47,298 nucleotides of DNA from an uncultured Selenomonadales bacterium (GTDB lineage: Bacteria; Bacillota; Negativicutes; Selenomonadales; Selenomonadaceae): the NCBI GenBank assembly GCA_937901445.1, contig CALDHY010000024.1:1-47298 (forward strand), given 5' to 3'. The position numbers and the translations under genes were made by a program. This document shows, piece by piece, positions 32,343-40,269 of this stretch; the stretch's first letter is position 1; each line of letters starts with the position of its first letter. The notes beneath the pieces were generated by a model. The model made no database searches. It was not told where the DNA came from and saw only the letters and a program-made list of their open reading frames with translations.

Positions 32343-33499
32343 ACTTTTTCAAAAAAATTTTACAGAAATTCATAACGTCGAAAGTTGAAAAACTTCATCA
32401 GCCGCAGGAAGGCTACGAGCCGCTCCTTGCGGTAAAATTTTTGCGCCAAATTATAACGGCAGATTCAAAAACTTCCCGCGTCATAATGTGGCAAGCTGAC
32501 GCCGAAATTTCAAACGTCAAACTTGAATATAAATTAATCGGCGAAAGCGCGGCGAATTTTGGTAACGTTATTGCAGATTTATTTGAAGGAAATTTTATTT
32601 ACAGTTGCACTTTAAAAAATCTCAAGCCGGAAAGTTTGTACAAATTTAGAATAATTTCCGACAACTGCGCGACGGCGTGGCAAAACTTACGCACGGCGGG
32701 CGACGGCAATTTTCAAATGTTGGTGTTCAGCGATTCACAGTGCATTGATTACAGAATTTGGCAAAGGACGGCGACCGTTGCCTCCAAAAATTTTCCTGAC
32801 GCAGAAATTTTTGTGGTTAATGGCGACTTGGTTGACAACGGGCAAGATTTTAAACAGTGGCAGAAATGGTTTAACGCGGCAAATATTTTACTGCAGGAAA
32901 GAATTTTTGTGCCGGTAATTGGCAACCATGAATGTTACGATTTTAATTGGCTGAACTGTTTGCCGACGGGTTACTTGCATAATTTTAAGTTGCCGCCGAA
33001 CGGAATTAAAAATTTCGGCGGTTATTTTTATTCGTTTGATTACGGCGCGGCGCACTTTTTTATTTTGAATACGCAATTCATGGAAATTGAAAATTTCAAC
33101 GCCGGTATGAAAGACGCTCAAGAATATTGGCTGAAAAATGACGCCGCCAAAGTTAATCGCCGCTGGAAAATTGTTTTTATGCACAAGTCAATTTTTAATC
33201 GCCCGCAAACTGATTTTGTTGACGAAGCTAAAAATTATTTTCTGCCGCTTTTTGACGAATTGGAAATAGATTTAGTTTTGACGGGACACTTGCACACGTA
33301 CAGGAACGCCGGAAAAATTTTTGAACAAAAAAAATCGCCGCGCGGTACACACTATATTTTGTGCGGGCGTGCGGGCGACCAAAATTATACTCATGAGCCG
33401 GAAAGTTTTATTTGTCTGGATATTCGCGCAGATTCAATAAATTTAACTGCTCAAACTGTCAACGGCGAAATTTTAGATAATTTTTCTTTAAGTAAATGA
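32339..33499 (+). CDS. Purple-acid-phosphatase-like metallophosphoesterase
   Basis: A 386-residue protein. Residues 40-120 look like an FN3-type domain (typical N-terminal part of purple acid phosphatases). The metal-site motifs follow: F-S-D-S-Q near 130 (degenerate D-x-H), N-G-D-L-V-D near 160, G-N-H-E near 195, M-H-K-S near 281, and G-H-L-H-T-Y near 316. There is no clear signal peptide, so it may act inside the cell or use the basic N-terminus for membrane contact. The start is TTG 32339, overlapping the previous stop. A terminator follows 14 bases after the stop. Confidence 0.85.
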   Translation: MNFFKKILQKFITSKVEKLHQPQEGYEPLLAVKFLRQIITADSKTSRVIMWQADAEISNVKLEYKLIGESAANFGNVIADLFEGNFIYSCTLKNLKPESLYKFRIISDNCATAWQNLRTAGDGNFQMLVFSDSQCIDYRIWQRTATVASKNFPDAEIFVVNGDLVDNGQDFKQWQKWFNAANILLQERIFVPVIGNHECYDFNWLNCLPTGYLHNFKLPPNGIKNFGGYFYSFDYGAAHFFILNTQFMEIENFNAGMKDAQEYWLKNDAAKVNRRWKIVFMHKSIFNRPQTDFVDEAKNYFLPLFDELEIDLVLTGHLHTYRNAGKIFEQKKSPRGTHYILCGRAGDQNYTHEPESFICLDIRADSINLTAQTVNGEILDNFSLSK

Positions 33500-33513
33500 C
33501 TTATAATGCAGAA

Positions 33514-33537
33514 AAGCCCCGCGTAACTGCGAGGCTT
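33514..33537 (+). terminator. Terminator between metallophosphoesterase and tRNA-Ser
   Basis: AAGCCCCGC (33514-33522) pairs with GCGAGGCTT (33529-33537) with one mismatch around a 6-base loop, followed by TAATTTTAAT. The region also lies after the minus-strand tRNA, so it may stop both. Confidence 0.7.
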
Positions 33538-33576
33538 TAATTTTAATCCGAATTAACGGTAGAATGTTCAAAATTA

Positions 33577-33665
33577 TGGCGGAGTGGAGAGGACTCGAAC
33601 CTCCGCGACCTTTCGACCCTAACGGTTTAGCAAACCGTCCTCTTCACCGACTTGAGTACCACTCC
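33577..33665 (-). tRNA. tRNA-Ser (anticodon GCU)
   Basis: On the minus strand GGAGTGG pairs with CCACTCC in the acceptor stem, CCA is encoded, the anticodon GCT (33631-33629) sits in the loop of an ACGGTTT/AAACCGT stem, and a long variable arm typical of tRNA-Ser is present. The T arm reads GGTTCGAGTCC. It decodes AGC/AGU serine codons. Length is 89 bases including CCA. Confidence 0.95.
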
Positions 33666-33716
33666 AAATTCATCTGTCCTTAGACTTGCGAATATTACCA
33701 CAAAATATTTTTTTTG

Positions 33717-33860
33717 TCAAATTTTTTTTGAATTTGCCTTAGACTGAAATTTTTCACGGTTGACAATAAAACGTTCGTGTTTGCCGCGCAAAATTTCGCC
33801 GCGCTCGTCATTTGCCGTTACTTCAAAAATTATCTTTCGCCCGGCAATTTTCAACTGAAA
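33717..33860 (-). pseudogene. Decayed duplicate of the thioesterase 3' end
   Basis: The minus strand here codes A-G-R-K-I-I-F-E-V-T-A-N-D-E-R-G-E-I-L-R-G-K-H-E-R-F and continues to the stop at 33719-33717, nearly identical to the end of the neighbouring thioesterase. The two copies are offset by 151 bases (33710-33860 and 33861-34011). Only the last third of the gene is present and no start or ribosome site exists, so this is a remnant of tandem duplication. The copies differ at roughly one base in ten by eye. Confidence 0.8.
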
Positions 33861-33867
33861 TTTTTTG

Positions 33868-34257
33868 TCAACTTTTTTTAGAATCAGCCTTAGACTGAAA
33901 TTTTTCACGGTTGACAATGAAGCGTTCGTGCCGCCCGCGCAGAATTTCGCCGCGCTCGTCATTTGCCGTTACTTCAAAAATTATTTTTCGCCCGGCAATT
34001 TCCAAAATTTCAACTTCAGCAAAAACTTTCATTCCTACAGGCGTTGGCGCGGTATGTTCAACATTTACCGCAATTCCAACTGAAGTAAGTTCCGGCGACA
34101 AATTTTTTTCAAGTAAATCAGCCGCCGCCTTTTCAACAAGCGCAATTAATTTCGGCGTTGCCAAAACTTTTAAGCTGCCGGAGCCTACCGCAACCGCTGT
34201 ATCATTTTCTGTTACAACCTGCGCGACCGAATTTTTTAAACCAACTTTCAATTCCAT
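33868..34257 (-). CDS. FlK-like hotdog thioesterase
   Basis: A 129-residue hotdog-fold protein. The pattern V-L-A-T-P-K-L-I-A-L-V-E-K-A-A followed by S-V-G-I-A-V-N-V-E-H-T-A-P-T-P-V-G-M is the signature of fluoroacetyl-CoA-thioesterase-like proteins: a Thr/Ser before P, the glutamate of V-E-K-A-A, and the histidine of V-E-H form the proposed catalytic set. Most members act on acyl-CoAs other than fluoroacetyl-CoA; the substrate is unknown. It starts one base after the LysR stop, so it is co-transcribed with that regulator. Its last 48 codons are duplicated downstream. Confidence 0.88.
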   Translation of the reverse strand: MELKVGLKNSVAQVVTENDTAVAVGSGSLKVLATPKLIALVEKAAADLLEKNLSPELTSVGIAVNVEHTAPTPVGMKVFAEVEILEIAGRKIIFEVTANDERGEILRGRHERFIVNREKFQSKADSKKS

Positions 34258-34258
34258 A

Positions 34259-35155
34259 TTAATTTTCCTTTAAATACATTTGCTTGAACATATCCAAAAA
34301 ATGTGTACAAGCCGTTGATAACGTTTGATTTTTCAGCCACGAAACAACGGTATGAGTTTTCATTTCCGGTTCAATCGTGCGCTTGAAAATTAAATCGCCG
34401 TCGGTCAAAAGTTCACGGCTTGAAATTGGAATGAGTGCCACGCCCAAATTTTTCTTTACCATCATTAAATCTTGTACAACGCTGTCTGAAACACAAATTA
34501 TATTCGGCTCAAATCCAATTTTGCGGCAATTCGTTTCAAAAATCGACTTCCAGCGCAAAGGAATAATTATTGGCTGATCTTTCAACTCTTCAAGCTTGAT
34601 AACGTTTTTACCCGCGCCGCAAGAATTTTTTTTGTTCATGACGATAACTAACGGCTCATTAGGCAAAACTAAAAGTTCATAAGCAAGATTATCAACCTGC
34701 GTCCGCGTAATTGCAATTTCGATTAAATGACTGTCCAAAAGTTCCAAAATACGCGCGCCTTCAGCTTCCCAAATTTCAAAAGTGATATTGGGGTAAACTT
34801 TATGAAATTCAGAAATTAAATCCGGCAGAATCATTGCGCCGGAAGTTGTAATTGTGCCGATACGAATTGAACCCTTTGCGCCCGTTCCAATCTCGGTAAT
34901 TTCACGAACGGTACCATCTACCATACCGAGAATATTTTCAACGCGCCCGTACAAAACGCGCCCGGCGTCAGTTAAACGAATACGGCGCGAGCCGCGCTCA
35001 AAAAGTTTTACGTTCAATTTTTCTTCAAGGCGTTTCATCTGTCTGCTAAGTGCGGGCTGTGCAACGTCAAGGCGTTGTGCCGCGTGGCTGATATTTCCTT
35101 CTTCGACTATTGCAAAAAAAGCTCGCATATCTTTTATCCCGATACTTTGTCCCAT
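34259..35155 (-). CDS. LysR-family transcriptional regulator
   Basis: A 298-residue protein. The winged helix-turn-helix is I-K-D-M-R-A-F-F-A-I-V-E-E-G-N-I-S-H-A-A, then L-D-V-A-Q-P-A-L-S-R-Q-M-K-R-L-E; from about 90 the two-lobed effector domain follows. LysR proteins usually control a divergent gene and themselves; dhaL is divergent, and the thioesterase is co-transcribed, so either may be a target. I prefer ATG 35155 with GGAG 13 bases upstream; TTG 35173 and ATG 35167 are in frame too. The minus-strand TATAAT at 35197-35192 supports a promoter in the gap. Confidence 0.9.
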   Translation of the reverse strand: MGQSIGIKDMRAFFAIVEEGNISHAAQRLDVAQPALSRQMKRLEEKLNVKLFERGSRRIRLTDAGRVLYGRVENILGMVDGTVREITEIGTGAKGSIRIGTITTSGAMILPDLISEFHKVYPNITFEIWEAEGARILELLDSHLIEIAITRTQVDNLAYELLVLPNEPLVIVMNKKNSCGAGKNVIKLEELKDQPIIIPLRWKSIFETNCRKIGFEPNIICVSDSVVQDLMMVKKNLGVALIPISSRELLTDGDLIFKRTIEPEMKTHTVVSWLKNQTLSTACTHFLDMFKQMYLKEN

Positions 35156-35173
35156 CTGAAAAAACATCTCCAA

Positions 35174-35260
35174 ACTAATTTTCTCAAAGTTATTATAGCA
35201 CAGTTTTTAAATATGTGGTATGATATAAAATAATTTTAGAATCTTGGAGAGGTGACGAAA
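35174..35260. promoter_or_regulatory. Divergent promoter region lysR/dhaL
   Basis: This gap carries a minus-strand TATAAT (35197-35192) for the LysR gene and a plus-strand TATGAT (35219-35224) for dhaL, with GGAGAGG 8 bases before ATG 35261. Neither has a convincing -35. LysR-type boxes (T-N11-A) are too short to be called by eye. Confidence 0.4.
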
Positions 35261-35887
35261 ATGATAAAAGACGCAGTGAACGCGGTTATTAAAGCGATTC
35301 TGTCAGACAAGGATTATTTATCGCAACTTGACGCAAAAATAGGCGACGGGGATCACGGCTTGAATATGGCGCGCGGCGCAAACGCGGCTGAAGAAGCGAT
35401 TGAGGAACTCGACGACTCGGCTAACGTCAAGGAAATTTTGCAAGCTGTAGGCGAGGCAGTTTTAATGAATGTTGGAGGAACTGCCGGTCCTTTGTACGGC
35501 GCGGGAATTTTGGAGGCGGCTAAAGTTGTTGACGAAAATTCAACGCTTGACGCGGCAACACTTGAAAAAGTTTTTGGCGCAATGGTTACAGCGATTCAAA
35601 GGCGCGGGCACGCCGAAAAGGGCGATAAAACTATGCTTGATGTTTTAATACCGATTCACGAAACTTTCAAGGCTGAAAATACCAGCGATAAAACTTTTGA
35701 ACAAATTTTAACTGATGCAAGGGACGCGGCGCGTGACGGCGTAGAATTTACCAAAACAATTCCTGCGCGACGCGGGCGTGCAAGTTATTTTGGCGAAAAA
35801 AGCATTGGCTTTGAAGACCCCGGCGCAATGTCGTCTTTGATAATGTTCCGCACACTTTGCGGCTATTGGAAAGATAATTTTAAATAA
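35261..35887 (+). CDS. dhaL: DhaL-type dihydroxyacetone kinase subunit
   Basis: A 208-residue protein. K-I-G-D-G-D-H-G-L-N-M near 26-36 holds the Mg-ADP aspartates, and N-V-G-G-T-A-G-P-L-Y-G-A-G plus G-D-K-T-M-L-D are the other DhaL signatures. DhaL keeps ADP and receives phosphate from the PTS-type DhaM to phosphorylate dihydroxyacetone held by DhaK. Neither DhaK nor DhaM is near, so it acts with distant partners or is a paralog. ATG 35261 has the better ribosome site than GTG 35252. Confidence 0.85.
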   Translation: MIKDAVNAVIKAILSDKDYLSQLDAKIGDGDHGLNMARGANAAEEAIEELDDSANVKEILQAVGEAVLMNVGGTAGPLYGAGILEAAKVVDENSTLDAATLEKVFGAMVTAIQRRGHAEKGDKTMLDVLIPIHETFKAENTSDKTFEQILTDARDAARDGVEFTKTIPARRGRASYFGEKSIGFEDPGAMSSLIMFRTLCGYWKDNFK

Positions 35888-35905
35888 CGGCAGGGGGATA
35901 ATTTT

Positions 35906-36916
35906 TTGAAATCCATAGAACTTTTTGCAGGCGCGGGCGGGCTTGCACTTGGAATTGAACGCGCAAATTTTGAAACTTTAGCGTTGATTGAAATTGATAA
36001 AGACGCCGCCGAAACTTTGAAATTAAATCGTCCCGCGTGGAATGTGATAAATTCTGACATTGCCAATATTTCTGTACAAGATTTGGAAAAATATTTTCAG
36101 ATTAAACGCGGCGAACTGGATTTACTTTCAGGCGGTACGCCCTGTCAATCTTTTTCTTACGCCGGTAAAAGGCTCGGCTTTGAGGACGTGCGCGGTACTT
36201 TGTTTTATCACTATGCAATTTTTCTGCAGAAACTTCAGCCAAAAACTTTTCTGTTTGAAAATGTACGCGGTTTACTTTCGCACGATAAAGGCAAAACTTT
36301 TCAGACTATGGAAAAAGTTTTTACAGAATGCGGCTATTTGATTCAGAAAAAAATTTTGAATGCTTGGGATTACGGCAACGCCCAAAAAAGGGAACGCTTA
36401 ATTACAATCGGCGTTAGAAAAGATTTAGCTGACAAATTGAAAATAAATTTTCCAACTCCGCACAAATATAAACCTGTCCTGCGCGACGTTTTACAAAATG
36501 TTCCTGAAAGTTTGGGCGCAAAATATTCAGATTATAAAAGAAAATTATTTGAGCTTGTACCGGCAGGAGGTTATTGGCGTGATTTACCTGAAGAAATTGC
36601 CAAAGATTATATGCAAGGCTGTTGGAATATGGCGGGCGGCAGGACGGGAATTTTGCGGCGAATGAGTTTAGATGAGCCGTCACTTGCAGTTTTAACTTCG
36701 CCGACTCAAAAACAAACTGAACGTTGCCACCCGTTGGAAACGCGCCCTTTTACAATTCGTGAAAATGCAAGGATACAATCTTTTCCCGATGATTGGCAAT
36801 TTTGCGGCTCAATGTACAGCCAATACAGACAAGTTGGAAACGCCGTGCCGGTTAATCTTGCGTTTGACGTTGCAAAGGAAATTAAAATTGGATTGGAGAA
36901 TTTACAATGTCACTAA
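35906..36916 (+). CDS. Type II DNA (cytosine-5) methyltransferase, predicted GGNCC
   Basis: A 336-residue protein with the C5-methyltransferase motifs in order: I F-A-G-A-G-G (7-12), IV G-G-T-P-C-Q-S-F-S near 75-83 with the catalytic cysteine, VI F-E-N-V-R-G near 117, VIII Q-K-R-E-R-L near 160, and X Q-V-G-N-A-V-P near 309. The enzyme should methylate a cytosine in the site cut by the adjacent endonuclease. The target domain between VIII and X cannot be read to sequence by eye; GGNCC is inferred from the partner. The start is TTG 35906 behind AGGGGG. Its end overlaps the endonuclease start by 10 bases. Confidence 0.92.
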   Translation: MKSIELFAGAGGLALGIERANFETLALIEIDKDAAETLKLNRPAWNVINSDIANISVQDLEKYFQIKRGELDLLSGGTPCQSFSYAGKRLGFEDVRGTLFYHYAIFLQKLQPKTFLFENVRGLLSHDKGKTFQTMEKVFTECGYLIQKKILNAWDYGNAQKRERLITIGVRKDLADKLKINFPTPHKYKPVLRDVLQNVPESLGAKYSDYKRKLFELVPAGGYWRDLPEEIAKDYMQGCWNMAGGRTGILRRMSLDEPSLAVLTSPTQKQTERCHPLETRPFTIRENARIQSFPDDWQFCGSMYSQYRQVGNAVPVNLAFDVAKEIKIGLENLQCH

Positions 36917-37683
36917 GTTTTATTTCTGACGAAAATTTGAAAAATCACATCGCAGAAACTATAAAAAGTTATGGCGAAAATCTTCAATCTTATAACCTCG
37001 AAAAATTTAATGCCAATATAATCGACCCTATAAAACTTTTGTTTGATAAAAAAGTTTACGGCGCAAGTTGGGAAGAAATCATCAAAAGTGAAATTTTCCG
37101 TCAACGCGATAAATCTAACAACAACAGCATTGGTTATTTTCACCAAAATATTTTTAGGTATATCGAAGGTTGCACTGTTCCAAAAGTCGGCTGGGATATA
37201 ATTTTTGAAAAAAATTCCGGCATTGAAATTGAAGATTGCGGCAAATTCAATAAAATTTTTGTCGAAATGAAAAACAAGCACAACACAATGAACGCAGCGG
37301 CAAGTGCAAAAACTTATATGAAAATGCAAGGGCAACTTTTAGATGATAATGATTGCGTTTGCTTTTTGGTTGAAGTCATTGCAAAAAAATCTCAAAATAT
37401 TATTTGGACAGTTTCGCTTGACGGACAAAAACAACAACACAGGCGTATTCGCAGAGTCAGCATTGATGAATTTTACAAAATTATTACCAGCGAAGACGAC
37501 GCTTTTTATCAGTTATGTATGATTTTACCGAAAATGATTGAGGAAGTTATTTCAAATTCTGAAAGTTTAAACATTCCACGCGATACGGTTTTTGACGAAC
37601 TCAAAAGTAATTCGGCTGAAAAATCTTTTGCGCTTGCCTTGTATATGCTGGGATTTAAAACTTATTTAGGTTTTGAAAAATAA
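36907..37683 (+). CDS. Eco47II/Sau96I-type restriction endonuclease
   Basis: A 258-residue protein. It matches the Eco47II family in L-S-F-I-S-D-E-N-L, D-P-I-K-L-L-F-D-K-K-V-Y-G, D-K-S-N-N-N-S-I-G-Y-F-H-Q-N-I-F and E-M-K-N-K-H-N-T-M-N. The last block carries the E-x-K of a PD-(D/E)xK-type nuclease. Eco47II and Sau96I cut GGNCC, so that is the predicted target. It is co-translated with the methyltransferase (10-base overlap), the usual type II layout. Confidence 0.85.
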   Translation: MSLSFISDENLKNHIAETIKSYGENLQSYNLEKFNANIIDPIKLLFDKKVYGASWEEIIKSEIFRQRDKSNNNSIGYFHQNIFRYIEGCTVPKVGWDIIFEKNSGIEIEDCGKFNKIFVEMKNKHNTMNAAASAKTYMKMQGQLLDDNDCVCFLVEVIAKKSQNIIWTVSLDGQKQQHRRIRRVSIDEFYKIITSEDDAFYQLCMILPKMIEEVISNSESLNIPRDTVFDELKSNSAEKSFALALYMLGFKTYLGFEK

Positions 37684-37703
37684 ATTTGATAGGAGTTTTG
37701 AAC

Positions 37704-39155
37704 TTGAAAAAAATTCGTACACGTTTTGCACCAAGTCCGACAGGTTATATGCACATTGGAAATTTGCGCACGGCGTTATATGCTTACCTTTTTGCAAAGT
37801 CTCAACACGGCGATTTTATTTTGAGGATTGAAGATACAGACCGCGCCCGCTATGTTGCAGATGCCGTTGAATTTATTGAAAAAACTTTGGCGGCGGCTAA
37901 AATTATCCCCGACGAAGGACCTCATCACGGCGGCAATTTCGGACCTTACGTTCAAAGTGAGCGTATGAAAATTTATAAAAAATACGCTGAAGAATTGGTT
38001 GAAAATGGCTACGCTTACCGCTGTTTTTGCGTCAATCACGAAGACTGCGATAACGAAGATAAAAAATTTGGCGGCTATAATCGCCGGTGCCGCGACCTTG
38101 ACAGAGAAGAAATTGAAGCAAATATTGTTGCACGCAAGCCCTATGTAATTCGCCAAAAAATGCCGCTTACCGGCGAAACAACTTTCTTTGACGTGTTGCA
38201 CGGCAATATTACAATCGCAAATTCTGAACTTGAAGACCAAGTTTTATTAAAGAGCGACGGTATGCCGACTTACAATTTTGCAAACGTCATCGACGATCAC
38301 TTAATGGAAATTTCGCACATTATACGCGGCACGGAATTTATAACTTCGACGCCAAAACACGTTTTGCTGTATGAATTTTTCGGCTGGGAAATTCCAACTT
38401 TCATACACCTTGCGCCGGTTATGGGCAAAGCTGAAGACGGCACAATTTCAAAACTTAGCAAGCGGCACGGCGCAACCAGTTTCAATGATTTGGTTGAAAC
38501 GGGATATTTGCCGGAAGTTATTACAAATTACGTTGCGCTTTTGGGCTGGAATCCGAAAACTAATCAAGAAATTTTTTCTATGGCTGAATTGATTGAAAAA
38601 TTTAGTCTCGACGGCTTGAGTAAATCGCCCGCAGTTTTCGACTACAACAAACTTGACTGGATGAGCGGCGAATATTTTAAGGCTATGACAGATGAAGATT
38701 TTGCAAGCGCGGCTGATAAATTTTTTGGCGCACTTGATGAAAATCTTTCTTCAAAAAAAGTTTACCTTTCAAGTTTACTGAAAACCCGCGTTGCCAAACT
38801 TAGCGAAATTCCGGCAATGATTAAATTTTTAATGGAAATTCCGCCCTTCGACGCCGAACTTTTCATTAACAAGCGCAACAAAGTTACAATCGAAAAATCT
38901 GTTGAAATAATTGAACCGGCAATAAAAATTCTTGAAACTGTTGAAGATTGGACGCTTGAAACTTTGAACGAAAAAATTTCCGGCTATATTGAAAGTTCAG
39001 GCTTGAAAACAGGGACGGTTATGTGGCCCTTGAGAATCGCCCTGTCGGGGCAGAAAGTAACGCCCGGCGGCACGGTAGAGATTTTATACCTGTTGGGGCG
39101 TGAACGTGCGTTAGAGAGGCTCTCACGCGCTGTAGACGCCCTTTCTAAAATTTAG
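37704..39155 (+). CDS. gltX: Glutamate-tRNA ligase
   Basis: A 483-residue class I aminoacyl-tRNA synthetase. P-S-P-T-G-Y-M-H-I-G-N at 10-20 is the HIGH motif, R-I-E-D-T-D follows, and K-L-S-K-R-H-G near 250 is the KMSKS-type motif. C-F-C ... C ... C (around 109-133) forms the zinc knuckle. The C-terminal anticodon-binding part is present in full. It charges tRNA-Glu. The start is TTG 37704 with AGGAG 8 bases upstream; TTG 37686 would cross that site. It follows the restriction gene by 20 bases. Confidence 0.93.
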   Translation: MKKIRTRFAPSPTGYMHIGNLRTALYAYLFAKSQHGDFILRIEDTDRARYVADAVEFIEKTLAAAKIIPDEGPHHGGNFGPYVQSERMKIYKKYAEELVENGYAYRCFCVNHEDCDNEDKKFGGYNRRCRDLDREEIEANIVARKPYVIRQKMPLTGETTFFDVLHGNITIANSELEDQVLLKSDGMPTYNFANVIDDHLMEISHIIRGTEFITSTPKHVLLYEFFGWEIPTFIHLAPVMGKAEDGTISKLSKRHGATSFNDLVETGYLPEVITNYVALLGWNPKTNQEIFSMAELIEKFSLDGLSKSPAVFDYNKLDWMSGEYFKAMTDEDFASAADKFFGALDENLSSKKVYLSSLLKTRVAKLSEIPAMIKFLMEIPPFDAELFINKRNKVTIEKSVEIIEPAIKILETVEDWTLETLNEKISGYIESSGLKTGTVMWPLRIALSGQKVTPGGTVEILYLLGRERALERLSRAVDALSKI

Positions 39156-39167
39156 GAGGAATTTTTT

Positions 39168-39800
39168 ATGAACTTGAAGGAAGCTTTTCAAGCGCAAAAT
39201 AAAATTGAGGAACTTTTTAATACTTTTACAAGCTACCTTGAAATTGAACGCAATGTAACCCGCGTTGTAGAAGAACATTTTCGCAGTAAAGCGGCTGACG
39301 CGCAAATTGACGAAACTTTGGACGTTACAAATTACGACGTGAAAATTTACGACACAAACAAAGTTATAGATTTTCTGTTGGTACTTATTGACGAACGCGA
39401 AAAACTTGCAAAGGCAATTCACGCGGCAAAATCTAAAATGACGTTCGATATTGATACTGCCGTTGACGTAAACAAAAAACGCCATAACGCGGCGGCAGTC
39501 CTGCGCGAACTTCGGCAACTCAAAAGTAAAAGTCTTTTACGCAAAAACGCCGGTACAGGTTACGTTTTCAACAAGGACGGCAATCAAACAGATTTTCGCT
39601 ACGATGTGGAAATTGTAACGACGATTGACTTTGACAGAAATAAAGTTAGGGAAATTGTAAAAAAATTGCAGGTTGAGGCTGATAAAATTTCTGCAGAAAT
39701 TGACGCCGCGCTGATTAATACGCAGGTTGAATATATTTTACCGTTTGACCCGCACGCAAGCGCAACCGAAATTTTGGAAGAATTTAATGCAATAAAATAA
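39168..39800 (+). CDS. Coiled-coil protein of unknown function
   Basis: A 210-residue soluble protein without signal peptide or membrane helix. Residues 1-110 are mostly helical with heptad character; a basic K-K-R-H-N stretch lies near 105, and a G-T-G-Y-V-F-N-K-D-G-N-Q turn and a final D-P-H-A-S-A-T-E-I-L segment are the other notable points. I do not recognise the family. AGGAGG lies 9 bases upstream, and it starts 12 bases after gltX, with which it is probably co-transcribed. Confidence 0.75.
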   Translation: MNLKEAFQAQNKIEELFNTFTSYLEIERNVTRVVEEHFRSKAADAQIDETLDVTNYDVKIYDTNKVIDFLLVLIDEREKLAKAIHAAKSKMTFDIDTAVDVNKKRHNAAAVLRELRQLKSKSLLRKNAGTGYVFNKDGNQTDFRYDVEIVTTIDFDRNKVREIVKKLQVEADKISAEIDAALINTQVEYILPFDPHASATEILEEFNAIK

Positions 39801-39827
39801 TTTTTAGTGTATAATCTTTTTCAAATG

Positions 39828-40168
39828 ACGGAGTTTCAAGTAAGGGCAGAAATTTTTTTGGTAAAGTCGGTTCAGTTGCAGATGAACTGTGAGGCTGCAA
39901 ATTAAAATTTTTGAAAAGTTGTTATTGAAAATTTTTCAACGTCAATCAAATTGACACCACAAAATGTTTTCGCCAAGTGCGCGTTAATTCTTCAATTCGA
40001 CAATCAAAAATTCTAAAATTCGTCAAACGCAAATTCTGTAATTCAAAATTACACTTCCTTAAAAACTGTTTGTTTTAACAGAATCATTCTTTGAGCCGCT
40101 TAACCTTTTTTGGGGCGGCGGCAAATAGACTGCGCCAAAATTTTTTCCGCTCTTACTTGAAACTCCGT
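39828..40168. repeat. 341-bp element with 17-bp perfect terminal inverted repeats
   Basis: ACGGAGTTTCAAGTAAG (39828-39844) is repeated in inverse at 40152-40168, and the match continues inward for about 17 more bases with several differences (arms about 34 bases). No frame of useful length lies inside. Inner hairpins include CAGTT/AACTG near 39873-39889, GTCAAT/ATTGAC near 39942-39956 and GCCGC/GCGGC near 40097-40120. A TATAAT at 39810-39815 would start a transcript close to the left end, so a structured RNA closed by its ends is possible; a MITE is the other reading. I found no RNase P, tmRNA or 6S hallmark. It occupies most of the 469-base gap before cydA. Confidence 0.65.
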
Positions 40169-40170
40169 TT

Positions 40171-40250
40171 TGTAGTGGTGTAGTGAGGTAGTGGTGTAGT
40201 GTTATAGTTTTTCTAATCCCTAACCATTAACCCCTAATCCCTAAAAATCG
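40171..40250. repeat. GTAGTG direct repeats and heptamer tract, site 4
   Basis: Bases about 40172-40201 repeat GTAGTG in a degenerate way; after a short AT spacer, 40213-40246 carry CTAATCCC / TAACCAT / TAACCCC / TAATCCC units, the heptamer tract in the opposite orientation. It lies between the 341-bp element and the ribosome site of cydA. Confidence 0.8.
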
Positions 40251-40269
40251 ACCGAAGGGAGATTTTTCT

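Noticed and set aside
33577..33860. Integration site at tRNA-Ser with a mobile remnant
   Set aside because: The nearby duplicate is a tandem copy of the thioesterase end, and it lies on the 5' side of the tRNA, not the 3' side used for integration.
36913..38240. Antisense frames opposite the endonuclease and gltX genes (for example 36913-37335 and 37776-38240)
   Set aside because: They lie fully opposite well-supported genes, have no ribosome sites and give low-complexity F/N/I-rich products.
39828..40168. rnpB, tmRNA or 6S RNA in the 341-bp element
   Set aside because: The paired ends and size are similar, but the conserved RNase P core, the tmRNA tRNA-like end and the 6S bulge layout were not found.
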